Positions 17,410-24,698 of a stretch of DNA of 64,000 nucleotides are shown here, in pieces. How positions within the stretch are numbered: the stretch's first letter is position 1; each line of letters opens with the position of its first letter. This stretch comes from Aquibacillus halophilus (lineage in GTDB: Bacteria; Bacillota; Bacilli; Bacillales; Amphibacillaceae): positions 1 through 64,000 of the forward strand of contig NZ_WJNG01000012.1 in the NCBI RefSeq assembly GCF_009649745.1, written 5' to 3'. The notes under the pieces are model-generated. The model was not told the origin of the DNA and made no database searches. It was given only the letters and a program-made list of their open reading frames with translations. The translations under genes were made by a program, and so were the position numbers.

Positions 17410-18123
17410 CTATTTAGGCTGGTGCAGCCCACATTCAGTTTTCTCAGCAGTTGCCCATCTCCCAGATCGGGTATCCGCCGCCTTTAGCACTTGCGTTGTG
17501 CATTTTTCACAACCAATGCTTGGGTAGTTGTTGTCATGAAGTGCGTTATAAGGCAAGTTGTTTAGCTCGATGTAACTCCAAACATCGTCCCATGTCCAAT
17601 GAATTAATGGACAAATTTTAACTCGTTTGAACGTGTTATCTTTGTTAACATATTCAGTATTTCTTCTACTAAAGGATTGGTCGCGTCTTAACCCGGAAAT
17701 CCAAGCATCCACATGAGATAGTTCATTTTCGAGGGGTTTGATCTTTCTGGTATGACAGCAAAGATTTGGATCTCTTTCCCACAAGTTGTGACCATATTTA
17801 TCTGCTTGTTGTTCCAGGGTGAGTGAAGGCCTAATCATTTTTATTTTAAGTTCAGGATATTTTTTTTTAATTTCATCTATGAGGGAATAGGTTTCTTTAA
17901 AATGTAGATCTGTATCTAAGAAGACAACAGTTGCCTTTGGATCAACCTTAGAAATTAGATCAATCAAAACTATTCCCTCTGCTCCAAAGCTACAAGAGTA
18001 TAATATTTTATCCCCATATACTCGGTAGGCCCATTTGATTACATCCATGAAGTCTTTTAGGTCTTTGTTAAGTCCTTGTTGAACCTGATCATCCCAGTTT
18101 TCATAGACAAGTTTTTCATTCAT
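17410..18123 (-). CDS. cysH: Phosphoadenylyl-/adenylyl-sulfate reductase
   Basis: 237 aa. Reduces PAPS/APS to sulfite with thioredoxin. PP-loop SCSFGAEGIV (43-52); iron-sulfur cysteines Cys122-Cys123 and Cys205/Cys208 (GCEKC); catalytic Cys231 in ECGLH at the C-terminus. The four extra cysteines predict a [4Fe-4S] cluster, as in the B. subtilis enzyme that accepts both APS and PAPS. It is the first gene of the operon, divergent from comB. SD GAGGG precedes the ATG. I see no SAM riboswitch in the 255-bp leader. Confidence 0.95.
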   Translation of the reverse strand: MNEKLVYENWDDQVQQGLNKDLKDFMDVIKWAYRVYGDKILYSCSFGAEGIVLIDLISKVDPKATVVFLDTDLHFKETYSLIDEIKKKYPELKIKMIRPSLTLEQQADKYGHNLWERDPNLCCHTRKIKPLENELSHVDAWISGLRRDQSFSRRNTEYVNKDNTFKRVKICPLIHWTWDDVWSYIELNNLPYNALHDNNYPSIGCEKCTTQVLKAADTRSGRWATAEKTECGLHQPK

Positions 18124-18243
18124 TTTTTACCCTCATTTAATAGTAATTTTGACAATTCCCTTTTTGTAAAATATAAATTTCTAAATAGGTATTTGCCTTA
18201 AAGTCAATGTATTCAATTGTTAATAGATTGTTCAAAATGTAAA

Positions 18244-18286
18244 AGCCTATTTCTGTGCTCATTAAAATGAGTAACGAATATAGGCT
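18244..18286. other. Nested hairpin between cysH and comB
   Basis: AGCCTAT / ATAGGCT (18244-18250, 18280-18286) enclosing CTCATT / AATGAG. It sits in the divergent promoter region and could be a regulatory stem or an operator pair; there is no T tract. Confidence 0.4.
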
Positions 18287-18378
18287 AGGCGAATATACTT
18301 TTTGTAATGGGTCCTCACTTTGTAGTGGATATTTCTCGTTTTTTTAAAAAACATTCAGAAAGATTAGGAGAAGATCTG

Positions 18379-19137
18379 ATGAAGATTAACATTTATCAGG
18401 GAAGAACAGTCCCACCCACTGTAGCTGATACCACGATTGTTATTGATGTGATTCGAGCATTTACGGTAGCTCACTATGCTTTTTTACAAGGCGTTAGTCG
18501 GATTTTACTAGCAGAGACAGTCGAGCAAGCTTTTCAGATTAAAAAAGAACATCCTGAGTATCTGTTGGCAGGTGAAGTAGCTGGTTTAGCAATTAAAGGG
18601 TTTGACTTAGATAATTCCCCTTATCATATCCAAGAAAAAAATCTTACAGGAAAAGTACTTGTCCAAAAGACAACCAACGGAGTTCGAGCTACTCTGAATT
18701 GCTTAAAATCAGATAGTGTATTTGTTACTGGTTTTACCAATGCAAGAAACACAGCAGAATTTGTTAAAGAAAGAATAACAGGAGAAGAAGAAACGATTAA
18801 TATCATTGCCTCCCATCCGAGTGGAGATGATGATCTTGCTTGTGCGGAATATATAAAAAGTTTAATAGAAGATTCCAGTTCAATTTCAGCACGAGAGGTA
18901 GTGGATAGAATAAAGCAATCTCATGTGGCTGCAAAGTTTTATGACAGAGAGAACAAAGCATTTCAATATGAAGACATCTTTCAGTGTATAAGAGAACTAA
19001 ATACGGATTTTGTAATGAAGGTGGATCATGCTAGTAAAATACCAACGATTGAGAGGGTTCAGTATGATGGAAACAGGTTTAATTTTGCCAACAAGGGAAG
19101 TGAAACCAAGACAAAAAGGATTAACAGTTCTTATTGA
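18379..19137 (+). CDS. comB: 2-phosphosulfolactate phosphatase
   Basis: 252 aa from ATG 18379 (SD AGGAG, 7 nt); the frame opens 24 codons earlier without an SD. ComB removes phosphate from 2-phospho-3-sulfolactate to give 3-sulfolactate. Family segments include VIDVIRAFTVAHYAFLQG, LAGEVAGLAIKGFDLDNSP and QKTTNGVRATLNC. In Bacillus the homologue is YitC, made for spore sulfolactate. The 3' end overlaps comA by 74 bp and the tail beyond about residue 232 is basic and polar, so the natural stop may have been lost by a shift. Confidence 0.9.
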   Translation: MKINIYQGRTVPPTVADTTIVIDVIRAFTVAHYAFLQGVSRILLAETVEQAFQIKKEHPEYLLAGEVAGLAIKGFDLDNSPYHIQEKNLTGKVLVQKTTNGVRATLNCLKSDSVFVTGFTNARNTAEFVKERITGEEETINIIASHPSGDDDLACAEYIKSLIEDSSSISAREVVDRIKQSHVAAKFYDRENKAFQYEDIFQCIRELNTDFVMKVDHASKIPTIERVQYDGNRFNFANKGSETKTKRINSSY

Positions 19138-19822
19138 TAATGGAGCTCCCTTGAATTTATTCATCGATACGATTCATAGTTCAAGAGATTATATTGATCT
19201 AGTGAAGTTTGGTTGGGGAACATCACTAGTTACGAGTTTTTTGGAACAAAAGATAGAATCTTTACGAGAGCATGGTATTGACTTTTTTTTCGGCGGAACC
19301 TTATTTGAAAAATTTTTAAGCCGTGACAGAGTCGGAAATTACTATGATTATTGTAAGAAATATAACTGTAATTATGTTGAAATTTCAAACGGAACAATTG
19401 ATATTTCTAATAGTGAGAAAGCGAGATTTATTAGGCAGTTTTCTAATGAGTTCACCGTTTTTAGTGAGGTTGGTGATAAAGATTCATCAAAAGCTAAAGA
19501 CCAAGAATCTTCCGAATGGCTTGAAAATATTCATGAAGATATTGAAGCTGGTGCCACGAAAGTTATTACTGAGGCAAGAGAAAGTGGTACGAGTGGAATG
19601 TGTCACGAGGATGGTGACATTCGAACAGATATCTTTGATGAAATTCTTGATTCTGGTATCCCAATCGAAAAACTTATCTTTGAAGCACCAAATAAAAAAA
19701 TGCAAACATTTTTTATCGATCATGTTGGGAGCAACGTCAATCTTGCAAATATAGCTTTATCTGACGTAATCTCATTAGAGACACTAAGGTTAGGCCTTAG
19801 ATCAGACACCTTTAACATTTAG
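19064..19822 (+). CDS. comA: Phosphosulfolactate synthase
   Basis: 252 aa from ATG 19064 (SD GAGAGG 7 nt upstream). ComA condenses sulfite with phosphoenolpyruvate to 2-phospho-3-sulfolactate. Family signatures: GLTVLIDNGAPL, DLVKFGWGTS, FGGTLFE, VITEARESGTSG, FEAPNKKMQTFFI and NVNLANI. Homologous to B. subtilis YitD. With ComB it forms a two-step route to 3-sulfolactate, a major solute of Bacillus spores. Its sulfite can come from the cysH operon transcribed divergently next door. Confidence 0.93.
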   Translation: MMETGLILPTREVKPRQKGLTVLIDNGAPLNLFIDTIHSSRDYIDLVKFGWGTSLVTSFLEQKIESLREHGIDFFFGGTLFEKFLSRDRVGNYYDYCKKYNCNYVEISNGTIDISNSEKARFIRQFSNEFTVFSEVGDKDSSKAKDQESSEWLENIHEDIEAGATKVITEARESGTSGMCHEDGDIRTDIFDEILDSGIPIEKLIFEAPNKKMQTFFIDHVGSNVNLANIALSDVISLETLRLGLRSDTFNI

Positions 19823-19863
19823 TCCCTATTTTAATATAAACACCTATAATGAGGAGAAATATA

Positions 19864-20262
19864 ATGAGAAAAACAAATAAAGTGTTTCACTTAGCTATCC
19901 CGTGTAAGGAATTAAATGAAACGGTAGAATTTTATGAAAAATTAGGTTGTAAGCTTGCTAGAAGGTATGATGATCGTGTCACGTTTGACTTCTTTGGTGA
20001 CCAGGTCGTATGTCACTTAAGTCCAAACAATATTGATACAAAACCAAAAATGTATCCGCGTCACTATGGGATTACTTTTTTAGAAAAAGAAGAATACGAT
20101 AGTGCATTAGAATTTGCTATTCAAGAGCAGCTTCCGTTCTTTAAGGATCCGATGGTAAGATTTGAGGGGAAACAGGAAGAACACATGACGTTCTTCCTAA
20201 TCGATCCAGCTAATAATTTACTGGAGTTCAAGTATTATCATGATAGCAGTATGGCTTATTAG
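19864..20262 (+). CDS. VOC family protein
   Basis: 132 aa from ATG 19864 with SD GAGGAG 7 nt upstream; the ATG at 19849 contains that SD. VOC fold: FHLAIPCKELNETVEFYEKLG at the start with the first metal His, HYGITF in the middle, FFLIDPANNLLEFKYY at the end with the Glu ligand. Annotated in related Bacilli as glyoxalase or dioxygenase-like. It lies 41 bp after comA with no terminator between, so it may belong to the sulfolactate transcript; a link to sulfonate chemistry is only guilt by association. Confidence 0.78.
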   Translation: MRKTNKVFHLAIPCKELNETVEFYEKLGCKLARRYDDRVTFDFFGDQVVCHLSPNNIDTKPKMYPRHYGITFLEKEEYDSALEFAIQEQLPFFKDPMVRFEGKQEEHMTFFLIDPANNLLEFKYYHDSSMAY

Positions 20263-20283
20263 ATCAAGAAAAGATATTTAAGT

Positions 20284-20318
20284 ACAACAGAGACTGACAT
20301 ACTTGCAGTCTCTGTTGT
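20284..20318 (+). terminator. Terminator after the comB-comA-VOC unit
   Basis: ACAACAGAGACTG / CAGTCTCTGTTGT, perfect 13-bp stem, 9-nt loop, then a short T-rich tail. Confidence 0.75.
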
Positions 20319-20430
20319 TATCTATAGAGTGGAAATTATGTAAAAATCCAAATTGACAGTAATAATAAGAATGGGTCATTACTAGGAGTTGTACGGAATT
20401 TGGAGGGAAATTATAAAAAACAGCATAAAA

Positions 20431-20456
20431 TGAAACTTTTCCTTTTACGAACCGTT
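20431..20456 (+). promoter_or_regulatory. Possible ECF-sigma promoter
   Basis: TGAAAC at 20431-20436 and CGTT at 20453-20456 with a 16-bp spacer, close to the Bacillus ECF pattern TGAAAC-N16-CGTA/C (sigma-W/X/M group). It precedes the DUF4064 membrane protein by about 120 bp. Otherwise the 315-bp gap holds nothing recognisable. Confidence 0.4.
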
Positions 20457-20577
20457 AGAATAATGTACCATTTAAATAGAAATATTGTTTTGTATGTTTG
20501 CATGATAGTGGGTTCTTTGAAAGATTATTGAATAAGCAAGTATGCTGGTTAATAAATTCTAAAAAGGAGGTTTTTGC

Positions 20578-21003
20578 ATGAACAGAACAGGTGAAATTGT
20601 CTTGGGTATTATTGGGGTATTACTTTATGGTCTTCTTGTCGCATTAGGTGGTGCAATGGTTTGGCTAACCAATAATGAAGGATTGTTACAGGAGATTTTT
20701 GATGAAACGACGAGCGAGCTAGATCCAAGCGTAAGTGTTGGTAGTTTTGAGGGCTTTGTTGACTCACTGAGCAGTGGCGGATGGTTCTTTTTAATTGCTT
20801 CTCTTGTTGCGTTTGTCTTAGGGATTGTTGCTATTATCCTTGTTAAGGGTAATAAAATGCCAAAAGTTGCTGGTATAATTTTTATTATCTTAGCTGTAGT
20901 CGGGTCTTTTGTTACATTTGGATTAGGAATTATCGCGGGAATATTTTATTTAATTGCAGGAATTATGTGTCTAGCACGAAAACAGCCGCAAAATGTAGCC
21001 TGA
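20578..21003 (+). CDS. DUF4064 domain membrane protein
   Basis: 141 aa with four transmembrane segments (about 7-29, 69-88, 95-115 and 118-133). An extracytoplasmic, acidic loop (EIFDETTSELDPS) sits between the first two. The glycine-rich repeats of the helices match DUF4064 proteins, uncharacterised and common in Bacillales. SD AAGGAGG precedes the ATG. The possible ECF promoter upstream would fit an envelope-stress role, but that is conjecture. Confidence 0.75.
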   Translation: MNRTGEIVLGIIGVLLYGLLVALGGAMVWLTNNEGLLQEIFDETTSELDPSVSVGSFEGFVDSLSSGGWFFLIASLVAFVLGIVAIILVKGNKMPKVAGIIFIILAVVGSFVTFGLGIIAGIFYLIAGIMCLARKQPQNVA

Positions 21004-21038
21004 TTTTTAAGACGTGAAATTTTATTAGTGTGTTAGAT

Positions 21039-21070
21039 AAAAGCTTTCCATAACAGTGGAAAGCTTTTTT
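21039..21070 (+). terminator. Terminator after the DUF4064 gene
   Basis: AAAAGCTTTCCA / TGGAAAGCTTTT with a 6-nt loop followed by T-rich sequence. Confidence 0.9.
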
Positions 21071-21246
21071 TGTTAGATGACATCACTATTTATTTAGAAA
21101 CCGATTGATAGTTAGTAAAATGTAAGTTTATTCCATCAACACACGATAGTTAAATTTATCTGTATCAAATTTTAAATATCAATCCATTTTCTATAATTAA
21201 GTAACTTTTTAATTCAATTTCATTTTTTTAATTCTAGGTAAGGAAA

Positions 21247-21288
21247 ATACCCACACAAATGTATTTTATTAACATACTCTGTGGGTAT
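21247..21288. other. Hairpin at the edge of an inverted-repeat element
   Basis: ATACCCACA / TGTGGGTAT, 9-bp perfect stem with a 24-nt loop. It directly abuts the inverted-repeat element starting at 21289. Confidence 0.5.
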
Positions 21289-21443
21289 GAGGCAGTTATC
21301 TAGAGGCTATTATCAGTAATTCCCTTTACCAAGTTTATTTTTGACTAAAAAATAAAACTGTTGTTTCCACCGAAACAATTTAATTCTATGTGGATTTCGA
21401 AAATAGTGAGCTAGCCACAACTACTGCTGAAGGGAACTGCCTC
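21289..21443. repeat. Inverted-repeat-bounded element containing a YjcZ gene fragment
   Basis: GAGGCAGTT at 21289-21297 is repeated in inverse at 21435-21443 (AACTGCCTC), and TTCCCTT near 21320 is inverse to AAGGGAA at 21430-21436. Between them, on the minus strand, lies a 26-bp stretch (21349-21374) identical to the two YjcZ genes nearby. Confidence 0.5.
21340..21385 (-). pseudogene. Decayed YjcZ-type fragment
   Basis: Minus-strand reading NCFGGNNSFIF then a stop. The core FGGNNSFI is the start of the intact genes at 21614 and 21781, and 26 bp of DNA (21349-21374) is identical to both. It has no start codon, SD or transmembrane part, so it is a leftover of a third tandem copy. Confidence 0.65.
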
Positions 21444-21493
21444 TTAAATAGATCAATAAATTTTGTACACTTTATATAGAATAACACACATAA

Positions 21494-21522
21494 AAAAGGA
21501 AGGGGGTGCAGCCCTTCCTTTT
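21494..21522 (-). terminator. Terminator downstream of the YjcZ genes
   Basis: AAAAGGAAGGG / CCCTTCCTTTT stem; on the minus strand it is followed by TTTTATGTG. Confidence 0.75.
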
Positions 21523-21549
21523 ATCCGTTCAACAGAGGAGTAGTGTTGA

Positions 21550-21594
21550 ATGAGCACATCTGGCGGTTATGGCTCTTTTTATAAAACTTTTTGA
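21550..21594 (+). other. 14-codon ORF resembling the start of a YjcZ-type peptide
   Basis: On the plus strand SD GAGGAG lies before ATG 21550, which reads MSTSGGYGSFYKTF and stops. The MSxxGGYGSF pattern is that of YjcZ-type sporulation peptides, but the hydrophobic half is missing. It is either a truncated relic or chance. Confidence 0.25.
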
Positions 21595-21613
21595 AAATGG
21601 TGATTTGCTGATT

Positions 21614-21721
21614 TTAATAATCTCCACCGATAGGGTAGTTATTACCAACAATAATCAATAGAACAAACAGTACTACTAACAAAATAAAACTGTTGTTTCC
21701 ACCGAATCCTGCGTAACCCAT
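21614..21721 (-). CDS. YjcZ family sporulation micro-protein
   Basis: 35 aa, too short for standard ORF listing. It has the YjcZ layout: Gly/aromatic start (MGYAGFGGNNSF), a single helix of Ile/Leu/Val (residues 12-26, ILLVVLFVLLIIVG) and a short polar tail NNYPIGGDY. A strong SD AAAGGAGGTGA precedes the ATG. YjcZ-type peptides are made in sporulating Bacillus and are thought to be spore-membrane or coat components; the exact role is unknown. Paralogue of the gene at 21781 with 26 identical bases, and of the more distant one at 30845. Confidence 0.9.
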   Translation of the reverse strand: MGYAGFGGNNSFILLVVLFVLLIIVGNNYPIGGDY

Positions 21722-21780
21722 TATTTCACCTCCTTTCGTGCTCGAAGTTAAAAGGTTACTTAAACCCTGAAAATGCTTAA

Positions 21781-21915
21781 TTAATAACCGTATCCTCCTC
21801 CTGTACCGCCGTAACCACCACCAGTAGGGTAGTTGTTACCAACGATAATCAAGAGGACAAAAAGAACTACTAGTAAAATAAAACTGTTGTTTCCACCGAA
21901 GTATCCTCCACTCAA
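21781..21915 (-). CDS. YjcZ family sporulation micro-protein, TTG start
   Basis: 44 aa starting at a TTG that lies 7 nt after SD AAGGAGGTGA. Same core as its neighbour (GGNNSFILLVVLFVLLIIVGNNYP) split here as FGGNNSF plus the ILLVVLF helix, with a longer glycine-rich tail (TGGGYGGTGGGYGY). It lies 59 bp upstream of the 35-aa paralogue on the same strand. The pair arose by tandem duplication; a third, decayed copy lies at 21340. Confidence 0.88.
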   Translation of the reverse strand: MSGGYFGGNNSFILLVVLFVLLIIVGNNYPTGGGYGGTGGGYGY

Positions 21916-22177
21916 TTCAGTCACCTCCTTATCTTTAATACATCATATGGAGTTAGAATCAATAAGGAATGGCTAATGCCACTAAATAACTATAAATCCA
22001 TGAATGTCTTAGACAATCAATCACGCAAATTGGACAATTGACTTATTCATAACAGAATCTAAGAGAACCTTATGGTGCAAACGTGGTAGCTAGAAGAAAA
22101 GTGTCTCTACTAGTTTTTTGTTTGGATTGATTATTGCTTCTTCGAAAAAATCCTACCTGTTACTTTTGGATTAATCT

Positions 22178-22215
22178 AAAAAGTCTTCCACTAATTATTA
22201 GTGGAAGACTTTTTT
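22178..22215. terminator. Terminator downstream of the amidase gene
   Basis: AAAAGTCTTCCACTAAT / ATTAGTGGAAGACTTTT long perfect stem with T-rich flanks on both strands. The rest of 21916-22249 shows nothing else. Confidence 0.88.
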
Positions 22216-22249
22216 TTCTTTTGATAACAACAAAAGAAAATCATCGAAA

Positions 22250-23287
22250 TTAGTCATCTAATTCCATTTGAATATACCTTCTAGTGTTTGGCCCATAGAT
22301 GCCATCGTTCGCTAGCGCGGCGTACATGGATTGAAATCTTCTAACTGCATCCTCAGTTAATGGACCATATATCCCATCAATTAGTTTTGGATCAAAATTG
22401 ATTTCTTTTAAAGCGCGTTGCAACTGTTTTACTTCAGAACCATTGTCTCCTCTTCGTAGCGTTACATCTGGTAATGGAAAGTCGTCTATTCTTTTACTGC
22501 TACTTACTACTTCTTTTAATTTATTCAGCGTTTGAGGTCCAACAAGTCCATCTACTAACAATCCATATTCTCTCTGAAACTTTAATACAGCTCGTTGTGT
22601 TTCGGGTCCGTATTGTCCATCAACACCATAGATCGGTAGACTGAATCCTGCTTTAATCAAGTCTTGTTGAACCTCACGAACTAGCGAACCTCCATCACCT
22701 ATGTCTAGAGGTAAGTTAACAGATGATCCTCTTACAACTGATTCGGATCCCTCTTCATTACCTTGAAGTTGGTCATAGGCACGTTCTACATCATTGATAA
22801 AATCACTCCAAGATATCCCATGTCTATTTAAAGCATTTTGGGGATCTGTTCGACGTGAAGGGTCTAAGGTACTGTGGGCGATAATATCTTCACTTGGATC
22901 TAAGTCGTATTTATCTACGAGATAGGCGTGGTACCAAACATATCTTTTATAGGCTTCATCAAAATTAATGCTTCCACCATATGCTAGCTCGACTCCAATT
23001 GCTGCATCATTTGCATCCTCACCATAGATTCGATTATCAGTTCCTACATTGTAGCGGACGTGCCAAGCCTTTTCATCCAACGGAATAATTTCTAATATGT
23101 TATTGTCATCTATAAACGTGTGAGCCGAAGCAACTGGATCAACATTTTCAAAATAATTCCTATTTGCATAAGCGGAAGAGCCCGGGTTTCCTGTGTCATG
23201 ACTAACGATGAACTGAACATCAGCTAGGTCTTGGCCAGACCTAGAATTTCCAAAATTTATATAGTCTCTTTTTATTTCATACGGCAT
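22250..23287 (-). CDS. N-acetylmuramoyl-L-alanine amidase with two peptidoglycan-binding domains
   Basis: 345 aa. The Amidase_2 domain (residues 15-165) has zinc ligands His30 (VSHDTG), His138 (AHSTLDPSRRTDP) and Asp148, and the catalytic Glu100 in GVELAYGG. Two PG_binding_1 repeats follow (about 190-258 and 275-341), each with a VDGxYGPxTxxAVxxFQ core. It cuts the MurNAc-L-Ala bond. No signal peptide, as in phage endolysins and the B. subtilis XlyA/CwlA/CwlH group; CwlH acts in mother-cell lysis. No holin or phage gene is near, so a sporulation role is more likely than a prophage. Confidence 0.9.
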   Translation of the reverse strand: MPYEIKRDYINFGNSRSGQDLADVQFIVSHDTGNPGSSAYANRNYFENVDPVASAHTFIDDNNILEIIPLDEKAWHVRYNVGTDNRIYGEDANDAAIGVELAYGGSINFDEAYKRYVWYHAYLVDKYDLDPSEDIIAHSTLDPSRRTDPQNALNRHGISWSDFINDVERAYDQLQGNEEGSESVVRGSSVNLPLDIGDGGSLVREVQQDLIKAGFSLPIYGVDGQYGPETQRAVLKFQREYGLLVDGLVGPQTLNKLKEVVSSSKRIDDFPLPDVTLRRGDNGSEVKQLQRALKEINFDPKLIDGIYGPLTEDAVRRFQSMYAALANDGIYGPNTRRYIQMELDD

Positions 23288-23593
23288 TTTTTCACCTCTC
23301 TATAGAACAAATATGAGAAAGATTAATATTCCTCTGTATCAATATATTTTATTAGCGAAGGATTGTGAGCAAAAAAGGATACAGAAAGCTAAAAACAGTT
23401 GGATAACCTATACTCAAATTTATTCCTTTTAGGTGAAATAAATAAATATGAAAAGACTTAATTTAAAGATGTAACTAATTGCACACTTAATTCGTTTATA
23501 TTAATAGAGGAATTACTAGGGGAAAATAGAAGTAGTTCCTTAATTAATCTGGTTCCACTTTCTGTTGTGGAATCCTTTTAAAGGGGTCTTACT

Positions 23594-24271
23594 ATGAGAG
23601 AGATTGTCTATGTTATCATTCTATCAGTTGTCGCGTGCTTAACTTTATATTTCCTAACCCAAATAGTTGAGGTTAACTATGCACTTCAAACTATCCTCAA
23701 AGTGTGCTTTTTTGTTGTCATTCCAATCGGCTATGTTTATTTTGTGAAAAAGATAAAATTCACCCACTATTTAAATTGGAAGACATTACTACATAATCCT
23801 TCTAAACTATCATGGATCTTTGCCATTTCAACTTTTACTATAATTCTTATTGCCTATTTTTTTCTTGGGAGCTTCGTTGATTTTAACAGTATTGCATCCG
23901 AACTAAGGGAAAAATCAGATATTACTGCTTCTAACTTTATTTTTATAGGCTTGTACATCACATTTGGGAACTCACTATTAGAAGAGTTATTTTTCAGAGG
24001 TTTTATTTTCAAAAACTTATATCATACTAATTATAAAAAAACTGCCTACTTATTTTCATCTTTATTATTTGCTCTTTACCATATTGCTATATTTAAAACG
24101 TGGTTTAATATTTGGTTGATAATACTATGCACGATAGCTTTATTTGCAATTGGAATGCTCTTTAATTGGTTAAACGCGAATTCAAAGGGTTTTATGAACT
24201 CCTGGATTATTCACATCTTTGCAGATGCAGCTATTATTATTGTCGGATTTAGAATGTTTGACATTTTTTAA
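23594..24271 (+). CDS. CPBP family intramembrane glutamic endopeptidase
   Basis: 225 aa with six to seven transmembrane helices. The CPBP/Abi motifs are present in order: LLEELFFRGFIF (EExxxR, about residues 128-139), FALYHIAIF (the first His) and WIIHIFADA (the second His). Relatives process prenylated or lipidated substrates, or confer immunity to bacteriocins. SD AAGGGG lies upstream. The gene stands alone, with no peptide or ABC exporter beside it, so its target is open. Confidence 0.85.
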   Translation: MREIVYVIILSVVACLTLYFLTQIVEVNYALQTILKVCFFVVIPIGYVYFVKKIKFTHYLNWKTLLHNPSKLSWIFAISTFTIILIAYFFLGSFVDFNSIASELREKSDITASNFIFIGLYITFGNSLLEELFFRGFIFKNLYHTNYKKTAYLFSSLLFALYHIAIFKTWFNIWLIILCTIALFAIGMLFNWLNANSKGFMNSWIIHIFADAAIIIVGFRMFDIF

Positions 24272-24334
24272 ATAGGTTATTTTTGTGTTGTTTGTAGCAG
24301 CTATTGATGAAAATTGGGTCGTATCTACTAGTTG

Positions 24335-24500
24335 TTTTGCGCTCCGGGCAGTCGCTTTCCGCGGGCAACGCTTCAACTTCCTCGGAAGAAAACCACTTCC
24401 TTGAAAAAGGAAAACACTTTTTCTGCGTGCGATGTATCGCTTTCGAAGCGTTTTCTTGTCCTGCGGGATTTGCTGAAGCGATTGTAGAAAGCACATATAA
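24335..24500. repeat. GC-rich intergenic repeat element
   Basis: About 165 bp of markedly higher GC than the flanks, beginning near GCGCTCCGGGCAGTCGC and ending near GCTGAAGCGATTGTAG, with internal inverse matches (TTCCTTGAAAAAGGAA; CGCTTC / GAAGCG). The sequence resembles the dispersed repeats with CGCTTTCCGCGGGC that I recall from several halophilic Bacillaceae. Short ORFs crossing it are artefacts. Confidence 0.55.
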
Positions 24501-24698
24501 ATGATGAATAAATAGATAGATATAAGTTACGTCGGAGTCTATAGATTTTCTGTCAAAAACAAGTTTTTTTGAAAGAGCCTTTGTATAAGGAAAAGGTCAT
24601 AATCAGGGTGTAAAACTTATTTGCGTAGCAAATATCAATATAATAGATATTCTTACATATAAATAAACATGTCCTAAAAATGGAGATGAGTAATTTAT

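Noticed and set aside
16613-17527. Plus-strand 304-codon ORF
   Set aside because: Antisense shadow of cysP; the reading is Pro/Thr/Ala-rich and has no domain.
18124-18378. SAM riboswitch (S-box) in front of cysH
   Set aside because: The conserved S-box core sequences are not present on the minus strand.
22250-23287. Prophage remnant
   Set aside because: The amidase has no holin, structural or integrase gene near it.
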